From the NCBI GenBank assembly GCA_949358305.1, contig OX442319.1:13578001-13642000 (forward strand): a stretch of 64,000 bases of DNA, in the 5' to 3' direction. Source of the DNA: Strigamia acuminata (taxonomy: Eukaryota; Arthropoda; Chilopoda; Geophilomorpha; Linotaeniidae). A model generated the notes under the pieces. It had not been told where the DNA came from, made no database searches, and saw only the letters and a list, made by a program, of their open reading frames with translations. This document shows, piece by piece, positions 8,877 through 20,105 of the stretch. Numbering within the stretch: the stretch's first letter is position 1; each line of letters opens with the position of its first letter. Position numbers and translations under genes: made by a program.

Positions 8877-10678
8877 TTATCAATCATGTACCACCAATCC
8901 TTTTTTGTTTTGCGCCAAGCTGCACCTTTTTCGGGAAACTTGACACTTGTTGGAGGTTTTGATGATGGCGCAAATGTAACCACGGAGGTAGAACAGACAT
9001 GGTCCTTGGGGAGATCTGCAGGGGGCGCAATTGTGGTTGAATTTACTGAAATGTTCACCTTTTGCGCGGCTCCGGCGACAGAACTCTTTTTGGTTTCCAC
9101 TTCCGATTCCGACTCGCTGCTGCTACTTGAATTTGGTTCCTGTGGCGGCGGAGGTTGCTCGGGTCGGGCTTCCAACGCAGCTAGTTCTAACATAAGTTGT
9201 TGTTTACGATAGCGCGTAAAACGTCTGGCGTCGCTGGACGTGGAGGTTTTAGTTTCAGCTTCACCTCTGGATCTATCCACGGATTTCAACACGGTGGGGG
9301 ATGAAGGGTTTGCTTCTGAAAAAGGTGCAAACTGATCAACGAGACCCAAGTTTCTATACTCAGTTTTGCGGTGAGAATCGAGTAGTAGTCGGTTGTCCAC
9401 GTCGTTTCCCAGTTGAATTGCTTCGTCAATTGTTTTGACATGCATTGTTCTTAAAAGTTGGACGACGTCAGACAGTAGCATGTTCTGGGCCTTCTCCCAT
9501 TGTAATCCAGGGTCTGTGTAGCCGGCAATTTCTAAATAATATATTATTTCGCTGAGAAAAGTCATAGTGGACTCTCCACTGCGTTGCTTTCGATTTGCAA
9601 TTTTCACATTGGCCGCCGCTGAATTCATGGAGAAGGCCTTACGAAACAATGCCTCGAACTCAATCCATGTTTTGGGTTTTGGTTTTAATGCGAGCCACCA
9701 ACGTTGCGCCTTGTTGCGGGTTGCTTGAATTATATTTACTTTTAAATACTCTTCCTCGGGCATGCGGGTGGAATACATATGCGCAAATAAATGCGCCAGA
9801 AACAAATTAACAGAGTCAAGTGTGGCCTTCTCAGGGTCGAAATGAGGGAGTTTTTCCTTATAATTGTTATATCCTCGGGAAGAGTCTTCTCGTCTTACTC
9901 GTATTGATGGTAGAGACAATTGGGCCCTTACTCCGGATGGGTGCCCTGTGTTGTTAATTTTGGCACATAATAAAGAATTCATCACCTGCTGATTGGCTTT
10001 TGTTGAATCCATAATTTGTGATGCCACGGACGGACATTGAGTGAAAGTAGTGGCATGCGTCATTACCGGTGGTGTCGTTGTTGTAACCGTCGGTTGCGCA
10101 TTTATGGTGGTGGGCGCAAATTGTTGTTGGTGGCTTGCTCCTCCACAATGAGGAATTTCCGTGGAAAGTTCATTTCCTGATGGTGCCGAATTGCCTTTTA
10201 CCCTTATGGATCCATGCGAGGATCCACCATCCTCCGACGGGGGTGCCGTTGGATGTGGAGGGCTGGTGCCTTGTTGGTAAATGCTTCGCATTTCTTTGAG
10301 TAATCCCTGTGCCTGAACGAAAAACTGATTACGAATATCACACATCAATAAAGCTTCGGAATGTAAAATCGTCGGATTCATTGATATTCCTGACGTGCCA
10401 GGAGTGAAGAAAGCTGGAGGCACGAGCTGATACGCTGGTGTTGACGTGGCAACTGTCGTTGGCGCAGAAATGTTTACGCCAGGTATCGGAGCCGACACGT
10501 TGTCTTGAAAAGTTTGCGGCATTGAATTCGCAATGGTTATCAATAACTCACTTTGTTCCGCTCGTGCTCGCCTTAAACGCTCATAACGCTGCCAGTCGAG
10601 AGCCGAAGCCAGCTCGTCCAAATCAAAGGGGTCTCGTACAGTGGGGTTTTCCTCACCGTTTCCCAACTCATTCGACAT
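8771..10678 (-). CDS. gag: Retrotransposon Gag (capsid) protein
   Basis: Starts at an ATG (10678) 79 nt inside the primer-binding site and encodes 635 residues. Residues about 280-430 look like the Ty3-type retrotransposon gag (capsid) domain: a helix-rich stretch with RWWLALKP and TWIEFEALFRKAF segments and a long helical tail. The first 280 residues are Pro/Thr/Ser-rich and low complexity. The C-terminus has a single CPVC pair but no CCHC knuckle, so RNA binding would have to use other residues. It overlaps pol by about 105 nt in a different frame. The product should assemble the virus-like particle. Confidence 0.9.
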   Translation of the reverse strand: MSNELGNGEENPTVRDPFDLDELASALDWQRYERLRRARAEQSELLITIANSMPQTFQDNVSAPIPGVNISAPTTVATSTPAYQLVPPAFFTPGTSGISMNPTILHSEALLMCDIRNQFFVQAQGLLKEMRSIYQQGTSPPHPTAPPSEDGGSSHGSIRVKGNSAPSGNELSTEIPHCGGASHQQQFAPTTINAQPTVTTTTPPVMTHATTFTQCPSVASQIMDSTKANQQVMNSLLCAKINNTGHPSGVRAQLSLPSIRVRREDSSRGYNNYKEKLPHFDPEKATLDSVNLFLAHLFAHMYSTRMPEEEYLKVNIIQATRNKAQRWWLALKPKPKTWIEFEALFRKAFSMNSAAANVKIANRKQRSGESTMTFLSEIIYYLEIAGYTDPGLQWEKAQNMLLSDVVQLLRTMHVKTIDEAIQLGNDVDNRLLLDSHRKTEYRNLGLVDQFAPFSEANPSSPTVLKSVDRSRGEAETKTSTSSDARRFTRYRKQQLMLELAALEARPEQPPPPQEPNSSSSSESESEVETKKSSVAGAAQKVNISVNSTTIAPPADLPKDHVCSTSVVTFAPSSKPPTSVKFPEKGAAWRKTKKDWWYMIDNTTWRPICPVCYKVFERQENSDGLKFPRPAEPGRK

Positions 10679-10756
10679 GATGAAAAAATAATGAAAATGA
10701 TTAATAATTTAAACGAAAACTTAACTTTCTTGCGCGTTTTCAGCCTAAATAAGCGA

Positions 10757-10776
10757 GGATCCTGTCAGGCTCGCCA
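10757..10776 (-). other. Primer-binding site for reverse transcription
   Basis: On the minus strand the 20 bases TGGCGAGCCTGACAGGATCC directly follow the CA that ends the presumed 5' LTR. They begin with TGG, the complement of a tRNA CCA end. The rest is close to the 3' end of arginine tRNAs as I recall them (primer type of the mdg1/412 group). Which tRNA is used should be checked against a tRNA set from the same genome. Confidence 0.7.
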
Positions 10777-11452
10777 TGTTGTCACGATTAATTCCGTTGG
10801 TGTAATTAATTCCTAACAATATCGCGCAAAAACTAATTCGCGCAATAGTAATGGGCAAAGTTCGTAGATTTCCCTAAACCTTGTTTCCTTCAAATGTGGA
10901 CATCCAGAAACTCAGGAAACCTAATACTCGCGTTTGACTAACATAATTTATATTGGACAGTTCCTTGCTTACGACGGGTGTTTGTAGGCGTAAAAGAATG
11001 AAAGCACGATGATATAAACCTAAAGTGGAAAGGGGATATCATCGGGCAGTGATAATATAAAAGATGGCGGCTTAGAAAATAGCGCAATAGGGTTAGATGT
11101 AGTGGCGCTTGTTGAAGGCGCAAATAATAGAGGACTAAATCTAAATGTTACTAAAGGAGAATGGTCTTATCCAGTAGAGAGCATAAGAAGAAGTGATTAA
11201 ACTTAGGATGATTGGAAAGAAGAAAACTCAGTCATGTGACTGGTCAGATCAATTAAAGAAGGGGGTGGAAAGGTGAAAATAGGAGTTCGATTGTTAAGAA
11301 TAATGATATGCGCATCATCCAGATTGCGCATTCATTAAATGAAGATGAGTAAGTGAGATGAATCATCACAAGTGAGAAAAACAAGAAAATATTATAAGAA
11401 ATAAGATCGGGTTATTCTAAATTAAAAATAGGCGGGTAGACGTGCCCGTGAC
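10777..11452 (-). repeat. Presumed 5' LTR
   Basis: The inner end is fixed by the primer-binding site: on the minus strand it ends CGTGACAACA. The outer end is inferred from a near-mirror TGTCACGGGC at about 11452, giving about 676 bp with TG...CA ends. The segment is AT-rich and lacks ORFs. The outer edge is uncertain because no partner LTR is inside the window. Confidence 0.5.
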
Positions 11453-11834
11453 ATCGTGTATCTATAAACTTTCATCCAATTGTCTGGAAAAAAAATCAAT
11501 CCACACTTTATTACATTTTCAATAACTACGTTTACATGGTAACAGTTTCCAAATAAGTGAAAATTAGGATTTTATTTATCCGGCTAACTGGGTGCATTTA
11601 TATGACGTCAAGTTTTCCGACGTATTACCCATAATGCATTTTGATTATTTGGAACAACAAAATGGCTGTCGATCTATCTCGGCCCCTAAAGAAATCAAAT
11701 TTAGCTCATGTAACTTCTCCCAAAACCAAGAAGCATTAAAATTGCTTATAAAACAAAGAAATATATCATTTTTGTTTATAATTGGTATATATGAAATATT
11801 ACGGTCAGTTCTGCACTTTTTTTTAACATAGAAA

Positions 11835-12236
11835 TTACAAAACGATTTTCAGTGGACACTTGAGACGACATTCTTGGTTGTCAGCACACAGCTTTTGGCA
11901 CTGACAAACCTTTAAGTCAGAATTACACATCTGGTCACATTGGTTGCTTGCAGTAGCATTGTTATCCAAACACAGCCCCTTGCAGATGTAAACACTGTTT
12001 TCACAGTGGTTTGAAAGAGCAAAAAAGCAATCAAATGCACATTTTTCAGTGGCTGGTGAACATTGTAGGGTGCAATTGCAAGCTGAATCTTCTTCCAAAC
12101 AAATGTCTTCACATTGTTTCACCTCTTGGCCACCTAGTGAACAATATCTAACACAAGAGCTCAGCATGTCATCACAGTGGTTGCCACTAGAAGTGAAGAT
12201 GTTTGACAATAAGAAGAAGATAATGATGAGTTTCAT
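11835..12236 (-). CDS. Secreted cysteine-rich protein with two ten-cysteine repeats
   Basis: I do not recognise this protein. An ATG at 12354 is in frame, but a TATA-like TATAAATA lies at 12366-12359, just before it. The ATG at 12236 starts a clean signal peptide (MKLIIIFFLLSN, then IFTSSG), so I use that start (133 aa). The mature part contains twenty cysteines in two matching modules. Spacing in module 1 is C6C3C9C3C6C1C3C6C3C and in module 2 is C6C3C10C3C6C1C3C5C3C. This indicates an internal duplication and up to ten disulphides. It appears to be a single coding exon. It is probably extracellular; the fold and function are unknown. Confidence 0.75.
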   Translation of the reverse strand: MKLIIIFFLLSNIFTSSGNHCDDMLSSCVRYCSLGGQEVKQCEDICLEEDSACNCTLQCSPATEKCAFDCFFALSNHCENSVYICKGLCLDNNATASNQCDQMCNSDLKVCQCQKLCADNQECRLKCPLKIVL

Positions 12237-12358
12237 GTTCCTGAAATGGAATTTAGTTGTTTTTAAACAGTTGGATTTCATGTTGCAAGTTTGAATAATA
12301 CCTTGTTTGGGTTTGTGTGAAGTCCAGGAGTTATGTATTAATGTTGTCTCCTGCATTG

Positions 12359-12366
12359 TATTTATA
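12359..12366 (-). promoter_or_regulatory. TATA-like box for the cysteine-rich gene
   Basis: Minus strand TATAAATA, about 123 nt upstream of the chosen ATG at 12236. The spacing fits a 5' leader of roughly 90-100 nt and argues against the nearer ATG at 12354. Confidence 0.45.
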
Positions 12367-12854
12367 TGTGGTGATTAAATAGGTATTACTGCAGCCTTGT
12401 GGAACTTGTTTGTGCTGTTATGTGGTTATAAATAGGTTTATAAGTGTTGGATGTGCAACTGTGTGTTGGGCAATGATGAGTCAAGTGGAGTTGAAATCAG
12501 GTTAGGTTATTGTTACAGTATATGAAAAGGGCATGGAACTTTGGTGGAAAAATTTTGAGTTTGTTAGTTTGATTTTTGGGTTTTTTGTTTTATGTGAGTG
12601 ATTGAAATTAAACTATTGGGTTGAGAGATAGGGTAGATGTTGGAGTTGTGATATTCAATTAAAATTTGAGGATTTTATTAAAAATTTATTGTAAATTGTT
12701 GAAAATAGTGGAAATTGTGAGTGTTCGGACAGACGCCATGTGGTCGGGGGAGGGCCACGAGGCGCTGGACGCAACACACACGATGAATTCAACCCACGAA
12801 ATACACAGAAACACAATATAGTTTTGGATATGGCTTTTAATATAGTTTAGGGGT

Positions 12855-13433
12855 ATGATGCAGTGTCCCATAGTGTATATCCCAAATGCGATGGCTACTC
12901 GAGCCATCCCTAATCAGACTGCGTGTCACGGCGACCGTTGGTCGCAAGACACGCGTGGTCGGTTAACGTTTGGGCTACACCGCCGTAAGTTACGAAGAAC
13001 ATACGCGGATGCGGCGCAACTGGACGCTCAGGTCCCGGTGGGCGACAGAGTCGCCAAGCCGATCGTTTGGGTCGCCTTTACCGTCAGTTTCGAGAGCGAT
13101 CACATGAGCGACCGTTCACCTAGCTGGTTGCTGAACAACTCGTGGGTCCCTACGGGGCCCACCCACTTCCGGAAGGGTCATTTCCAGGGCCCGATTCTGC
13201 TAATCAAGGGCCAGCAGCTCCACCTGGTTGCGGAGGACCGCAACAGGCTGCGCAAGAGACGAGAGGCGCTGGAGCTGCGCCAAGTGCATTGCTGTTGCAG
13301 TGCAGTGATCAGCGCGCAGGGGCAGTTGGTCACAAAGTTAATGGGAATTGTTATGTGTCATTTGAGGGGGCGAGGTCCTAATTTGGTGCGCTGTCGTGCA
13401 AGCCTTTTTCTTCGCCGGCCTTCCGTGGTTTAG
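12855..13433 (+). other. GC-rich island with an unrecognised 192-codon ORF
   Basis: A sharply GC-richer block (about 12720-13440) in AT-rich surroundings. It holds an ATG-initiated frame of 192 codons on the plus strand, with a Leu/Glu/Arg/Gln-rich stretch near residues 110-145 that could be helical. I recognise no domain, and short frames exist on the other strand. It could be an exon, a decayed gene or a promoter island. Confidence 0.25.
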
Positions 13434-13439
13434 CCTGTT

Positions 13440-15180
13440 TTTATTTAGCACTTTTAATTGTAGCCCTTTTTTATTTAGCCATTTTATATTGCAAACACTG
13501 GTTTTTTTTAGTCTTTTTTTTGCGATTCCTAATCTGCGATGACTGAATTAGCGATGACCGTAATTGCGATGTGACAAAATAATTTAATTTAAAATAAAAT
13601 AAAAAATTTAAGAATAAAATTTAATTTTTAAATTTAAAATAATTTAATTCACCAGTGTTGAGCAAGCTGCCAAGAATGCGACCATAGAAAATGTCTCAAG
13701 TTTAGCATGGAAATGCAACATGGAGATGGAAATGGATTAAATTTATTTAAAAAGGAATTTTATGGAATTTGTATAATATTCAAAAATTCGTATCAAGATT
13801 CAAGAATTTCTATCAATATCAAGAAATTCTATCAATATTGGAAATATATTAAAGTCTTATAAGAATCTCGCACATAAATCGCCATACTCATAAATCCCTC
13901 ACAAAATCTTTTAAAATCCATAAAATCTCTCACAAAACCTTTCAAAATTCGTAAAAATCTCTCCAAAACCTTTAAAATCCCAAAAATCCTTTAAAAATCT
14001 TTGAAAATCCTCAAAAAACCCTCAAAAATCCGTTTAAATCTTCGGAAAACGAAGCAAATATCTTTCTTAACCAATCCCAATTGGCCAATATCTAAAGAAT
14101 ATGTTTTCCCCATTGACCTCAAAGTAGGGATTTCCCCGCTTTTCTCCCTCTTACAAACTGATGCGAACTGGAACCATTTTGTCAACCAATTAATGAACTT
14201 CCATACACGGAAAACGATTGTGGTAAACCAAACAATGCTTATCACCACGTTTCTATCAAGGTAAAGTAAACAATACCTACTTTAGTGCCATTAATGCGCG
14301 ATGTTACAAATAAATATCTATTTACAAATTCGCGAAGGAAATTATGACAGGAAATTAATGAATGTAAACAAAATATAGTAAAATATCCAGAAATTTGTGG
14401 TGGGGTCACATGGAAGAGAATTTAATGGCGGGTAATTAGTGACAACAGATTAATGAAAAATAAAATGCATTTTTGTTGTTTGAAAAATGTGAAAATGCAT
14501 TTTTGTTGTCTGAAAAATGTGCAAATGTAATTTTTTCACATGAAAATGCATTTTTTCCAAAGGCCCAAACTGTTTTAAAAATATGTTTTGGGTTCCCAAA
14601 CTGTGTTTTTGGTCCCAAAACTGCTTTTAAAATCTGTATTTGGGCGCCCAAAGACCCAATAATATCTGTTTTTAGTTTCCATACTGTTTGTAAAATCTAT
14701 TTCTGTTCACCAAACTGTTTGAAAAATCTATTTCTGTTCACCAAACTGTTTGAAAAATCTATTTCTGGTCGCCAAACCGTTTTAAAAACAATTTGTGCAA
14801 TACCAAACAGCATAAATAAAGAGATGGCTCCAACTGCCTACCGTACAATCGTTCCACAAGTCACGTTATGATGCATCTCGAAATGACGTCATAACTAATC
14901 ATAAACGCCTTTATCACTCTCAATTTACAAAACCGCGCGTCGACACACTGAAGTTTCGGCCCGTAACAACCGAAAAACACATGGAATAAGACAAAGAAAG
15001 AAAGTTGAATGAAACGGTAAAAACGGTGACGACCAAAGCGAGGACTAAGGAAATGCTGACTACGACTAATACATGGATATCAACATATTTGGTAATTGAC
15101 CGATTGGTGACTAATTGGGCGATGTGCGCTTCCGCGTAATAAGATAGGGAAAGCACAACGATGACGAGATGAATTAAAAT
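13440..15180. other. AT-rich intergenic DNA, no supported gene
   Basis: Mostly T/A-rich with degenerate short repeats such as AAAATCYYTCA (about 13860-14030) and TGCATTTTTGTTGT (about 14466-14560). Frames here consist of such repeats and look random. The 3' end abuts the 5' leader of the optineurin-like gene. Confidence 0.6.
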
Positions 15181-15243
15181 TGATAAGTAGGCGGATTTGA
15201 TATGAGTTGGTTGTTTTTGTTTCAGGTGTAAGTTACTTTGAAA

Positions 15244-18200
15244 ATGGGTAAAACGTTCGGTACTTCGACTCCCAGTCCGTCGTCGACGTCATCCGAATTC
15301 GAAACCTTGTCACCGCCGCCCTCGGATACAGCCAACGATCCCGGGAATGAGGCCGGAGAGTTGGATTTGCACGATTTTCAAGATTTGCGCTTGAGCGTGA
15401 GTTCGGCGCATTTTGATTTGCTGCCGGATGAGATTCAGTCGCGGCTCAGGGATCTTTTGAGTGAAAATTTGGAATTAAAAGGTGGTTTGTTCGGTTTGCT
15501 TGGGTTTTTTTGGTGTTTTTTGGATTTTTCTGTTTTTTTTTGGATTATTTTTTGAATTTATTTGAATATTTTTGAATTTGAAATAATTCAAATGCACAGT
15601 CAGAATAATTCAAATAAAAGTCAAAAAACGTCAAAATAATTCAAATAAAAGTCAAAAAACGTCAAAATAATTCAAATACAAGTCAAAAAACGTCAAAATA
15701 ATTCAAATCAAAATCAAAATAACTTAAATTAATTCAAATTAAGTCGAAATGATTCGACAAAAATTCAAATTTTTATTTCTTTGGATTTATTTTGAATTTT
15801 AGTTTTTTTTTTTTATAATTTCTTTGATTCTCTGAAATTTATTTCTTTAATTTTTAAAATATTTTTTTTAATGTAGAAACTTTACATGAAAACAACACTG
15901 CGATGAGCGAGCAATTCGCTCGGTTGTCACTATGGCAGAAAGAGATTGAGTCCGCCCAAACCCAAAACAAATTAAAATTCGAGGAAAGTCGGCATCTAAT
16001 CAACAAATTACACGAAGAAAATCAACAAATGAAGAATCAATTGGAATCACACAAAGTAAAATAAACGACAGTAACGTAGCAAACCGTAAACTCAGCCGGC
16101 ACTGACTTAATGCCACTTCCGTTTCCAGCAACTTCGTGTGCATTTTAGCAAGAAAAATCATTTTTTCGCCTAAATAAAGACCAATACTTGTCCAAAAAGA
16201 CTTATTTGGGTACATAAATGTGCATTTGAGCATCTAAATGTGCATTTGAGCATCTAAATATGCATTTTCGTGCTAAAAATTGAAAAAAAATGCATTTTTA
16301 CATGTAAAACTGCATTTTTTGAACCGAATGTTAAAAATATTAATAAGAACCGCCATTTTTGTCTACAATTTTTGTTTTTCATTCTATAAAATGTGGTATT
16401 TTAGTCAATAAAGGTCAATTTTTGGATTAAAAGTGAATTTTTGCAACCAAAGTGTAGGTTTGTGCCTAAAAATGCATCGAAGTGTCGTATTTTGGTCCCG
16501 CGCCGGACCCTGAATTTACTTGTTTGTTTTAATTTGTTTTAATTTGTTTATTTTTTGTAGTTTAACGAAATAAAGGAAGAAAAAATAGAAATTTCCGAAA
16601 AGGAAAATGAGAAATTGACCGTGATCAACCTGCAGTTGCAGGAAGAACTGAAAAGAAACAAGGATTTATTGGAAAACGTGAAATCTAGTCGAAATCACTT
16701 GATAGCGGAGAAACAGGAACTGCTGGCGACGAATAGCGATCTGCAGATGCGCCTGGAAGCCGCGCAGTCTGCGCAGAACTTCGAAATGAATGCGAATTGC
16801 GCTAATGACGAGGAAAGTTTGATTATAATCGAGCGGAATAAAACGAGCGATGAAAATGTAAGGGTTTGTTGGAGGAATTTGGTGGTTTTGGATGTACGGA
16901 ATTTTTATTTTTATATTTGTGTTTGATCAGTCGGGAATTAGCGGACTTGTGATGCAACTTCACGCGGAACAGCAGAAAAAGTCGGATTTGATGGCGGAAC
17001 TAATGGAAGAGCGCAAACAAGTAATTTTAAACGAGAATTTAAAATTTGGATTTTTATTTAGGAAAATGATGTTTTTAACGGAAGAATAGGCCTAATATTG
17101 CTATGATGTTTTAACGGAAGAATAGGCCTAATATTGCTATGATGTTTTTAACGGAAGAATAGGCCTAATATTTCTATGATGTTTTAACGGAAGAATAGGC
17201 CTAATATTTCTATGATGTTTTAACGGAAGAATAGGCCTAATATTTCTGTGACGTTTTAAAGGAAGAATAGGCCTAATATTTTTAAGTGAAAAAATGCTGG
17301 TTTTAAGGGAAAAATGCTAATTTTAAATGAAGAAATGCTATTTTTATGCTAAGAAATACTAATTTAAATGAGAAAGGCTAATTTATGTGCAAAAAAATGC
17401 TAATTTAAATGGAAAAATTGCGAATTTTAGAGATAGAAGGCTATTTCTAAGTGATAAAATACTTTTATTCTAAAAAAAAAGAAATGAATTAATTTCTATC
17501 TTATTTATTTAGAAATCGCAGATCCAAGCAGAGCTGAACGAGCTGAGAGGGAAAAGTGTGCCCCGCTCGCCGAGCTTCGACCTGGTGTCGCCGCTCTCCC
17601 CGGTTTCGCTGAACGTGGCGTCCACGCTGGGACAAAAGGGCGAGCAGTTGATGAACACAATCAAAGAATCCGAACTGAAATTGGCGGAAAGCAACAGGGA
17701 GAACTCGGGGAAAACGTCCGCGCTCGAGGACCGCCTGACGGATTGTCAGCAACGGCTGCACAGTTTGAACGCGAAGGACGAAATGCTCATTCGCGACTTG
17801 AAGGCCGAAGTGGAGGATCTGCGACAGATTTTGGCGCACGAGCAGAACGTCAACAAGGAAGACAAGTATTTTGATTTATTTTGGTTTTGATTTTGATTTA
17901 GTTTGATTTAATAGTTTGATTTATGATTTTTTTTAGGTTGAGTTTGAATGCTGCACATCAACAGTTTGGGAATTTGTTGCAGGATTATCAGCAGCTTTTG
18001 CACTCTTGGGAAACTTATGAACACGAGCAAGCGAAAAAGGTAAATTTGTTTGAGTTTGATGAGAAATTTGAGTGGTTAGATTTTTATTTTATTTTTTGGT
18101 CAATTTGGAAGATTTGTTTTGAGTTTTGTGAAACTGCGGGGGAAATAAGTTAGTGAATTTACAGGAAAATTTGGAGATTTTTGATTGATTTTGACAAGCG

Positions 18201-20105
18201 GCGAGAAATATTTGATGAATTTACCACAAATTTGATGAATTTTGATGAATTTACCACAAATTTGATGAATTTTGATGAATTTTGATGAATTTATAACAAA
18301 TTTGATAAATTTTTGATGAATTTACAACAAATTTTGATGAATTTATAACAAATTTGATGAATTTTTGATGAATTTACAACAAATTTTGATGAATTTATAA
18401 CAAATTTGATGAATTTTTGATGAATTTACAACAAATTTTATCAATATTTAATGAATTTACCACAAATTTGATGAATTTTGATGAATTTATAACAAATTTG
18501 ATGAATTTTTGATGAATTTACAACAAATTTTATCAATATTTAACGAATTTACAACAAATTTGATGAATTAGAGAAACTTTTGATGAATTTGAGAAATTTT
18601 TTGATGAATTTTTGAGAAAGTTTTCGATGAATTTTTGAGAAATTTTTTGATGAAATTTTGAGAAACTTTTGATGAAATTTTGGGAAATTTTTGATGGATT
18701 TAATTTCTGACAAATTGTGATAAATATTTGATTTCCTTTTGATAAATGCTAACTAAATTATCTTTGATAAAATCCAACAAAAATATTTTTGTTATTGTTC
18801 GATAAAATTATCAAACGTTAACAAAAAACCAACAAGAAATCCAAATAATTTTTAAGTTTGTGTAAAATATAACACTTTTCTTCACCTTCCAGGGCGTGCA
18901 GTCAATAGTTTACTACGACATCCAAGTGAAAAGCCTCAAAGAAGAAATCGACCGTCTAACAGCGCAACTCCTTTCAAACGAAGAAACCGTCGCTGCCAAA
19001 ATCGAAGAAAACGACCAATTGCGGACGCAGAGCCGAATCCTTAGCCAGGAAATCGAAAAAATCCCAATCCTACAAGCACAGGTACGCTGTAAACGCTTTA
19101 TCCACCTCTCATTGACCCCTTTCTCTACACGTAGTTAGAGATTTACCAGACCGACTTCAGAATGGAGCGCGAAGCGAACGAGAAAGCGGGCGAAGACAAG
19201 GAAGCCGCCATGCGACAAGTGCATCAACTGGAGGCGCGCTGTCACGAACTGAGCGAGGAATTGGAGATTTATCGGCGCGCGAGGTACCGCCAAGCCTCGA
19301 ATCGGTGTGCCGAAGGTCCGGTCGAGTCTAACGGCCACCACAATGATCACACGACTCTAACGAGGCGGTTGTCGTCGGCCGGCGGTGCTGTTCAGAAAAC
19401 GAATCTACGCCATGTTCAATCTGCCTCAGCGATCCGGGTAAACGATATACTTTTTAGGGGTCCTCTTTTTTAAAATTTCCAGGTTTAGATGTCTTTTTTT
19501 CCTTCTAAAATGGTGCATTTTTAGGCCTAAAAGAAGCATTTTTAAGCCTAATGCTGGGCGCAAACATACCGCGATTTCGCGTCGCGATCGCGTTGCCATT
19601 GCGCATGCGCAGGTGACGTCATTTTCTTCGCGCTGGTTCGAAATCTACTTTTGGAAATAGTACTTGTCCCAAGTACTATTTCGCCCGCGATTCATGTCGC
19701 AGCCAATCCCGTGAGCTGTTTGAAATGACGTCATTTCATCAACATTTTCGGTTGCTGTGTGAATGCTGTGGAATAACGTCATAAGATTGAATTTGCAGAG
19801 CTCAAATAGCTACATGAGTGCACCCAGCATAAGTATGCATGGTTACAATTAGGCCTAGTTACAATGACATAAATGATAACGCGTGCAACCCTGATTTTTT
19901 TATTAATTAAAGTGCGATTTAATTTTTACCTGGTTATAGGTGTTCCTTAGTAGCGGTACTGCTCTGACAACAATTTGCATATTCTATTTTACAGCCTGAG
20001 AAGAGCTCTTATTTTTGTCCGAAATGCAACATGGGATTCACGAGTTTGCAACCACTGGAGAACCACGTGGATTATTGCCTGAAATTGAACGATGCGTTCA
20101 TCTAA
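15244..20105 (+). CDS. OPTN-like: Optineurin/NEMO-family ubiquitin-binding adaptor
   Basis: Nine exons join in phase: 15244-15481, 15877-16055, 16561-16857, 16931-17020, 17513-17865, 17937-18039, 18893-19081, 19135-19437, 19995-20105, giving 620 aa. Exons 1-2 encode the NEMO/optineurin N-terminal coiled coil (LRDLLSENLELK, ARLSLWQKEIE). Exons 3-7 are mainly coiled coil. Residues about 479-525 form the UBAN ubiquitin-binding motif with the DF...ER...EK signature. Residues 592-612 are a CCHC zinc finger (C592, C595, H608, C612) at the C-terminus. Human optineurin has 577 aa and NEMO 419, so the length favours optineurin, though an arthropod NEMO (kenny) role is possible. The family links linear or K63 ubiquitin to IKK/TBK1 signalling and to selective autophagy. 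A splice acceptor (TTTGTTTCAG) 20 nt before the ATG indicates an upstream non-coding exon. Confidence 0.9.
15565..15725. repeat. Intronic tandem repeat (about 35 bp)
   Basis: Intron 1 of the optineurin-like gene repeats AATAATTCAAATAAAAGTC and AAAAAACGTCAAA segments about four times. Confidence 0.6.
17066..17284. repeat. Intronic tandem repeat (about 36 bp)
   Basis: Intron 4 contains about six copies of a unit containing ACGGAAGAATAGGCCTAATA. It is followed by looser ATGCTAATTTTAA-like repeats to about 17460. Confidence 0.75.
18185..18680. repeat. Intronic AT-rich tandem repeat
   Basis: Intron 6 repeats TTGATGAATTT with ACAACAAATTT or ACCACAAATTT blocks of about 30-35 bp over roughly 400 bp, then decays. 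Confidence 0.75.
19552..19829. mobile_element. MITE with TAA target duplication (PIF/Harbinger-like)
   Basis: Terminal inverted repeats begin TGCTGGGCGCA on the left and mirror as TGCTGGGTGCA on the right, with TAA directly on both sides. The 278-bp body has no ORF. It contains an internal hairpin near 19655-19690 (AATAGTACTTG / CAAGTACTATT). A 3-bp TWA duplication is typical of PIF/Harbinger. It sits in intron 8 of the optineurin-like gene. Confidence 0.75.

Larger units (their letters stand above)
1..11452 (-). mobile_element. Ty3/gypsy LTR retrotransposon, 3' part cut by window edge
   Basis: On the minus strand the order is a presumed 5' LTR (10777-11452), a tRNA-type primer-binding site, gag, pol shifted to the -1 frame, a spacer of about 730 bp and a third long frame that leaves the window. 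Domain order in pol is protease, reverse transcriptase, RNase H, integrase, which is the Ty3/gypsy order. All key catalytic residues are present and gag and pol are unbroken, so the copy looks recent and possibly active. No second LTR matching 10777-11452 was found, including in the spacer after pol. If the third frame belongs to the element, the 3' LTR lies left of base 1 and the element is longer than 11.4 kb. Confidence 0.85.

Noticed and set aside
3680-9212. Plus-strand frames across the pol and gag region (up to 193 codons)
   Set aside because: Antisense shadows of gag and pol, with Gly-rich composition mirroring the Pro-rich linker.
14473-14871. 132-codon plus-strand frame
   Set aside because: Composed of degenerate CCAAACTGTTT/AAATGCATTTTT repeats; no conserved features.
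14920-15156. 78-codon minus-strand hydrophobic frame
   Set aside because: Short, adjacent to the likely 5' exon of the optineurin-like gene, and no family recognised.
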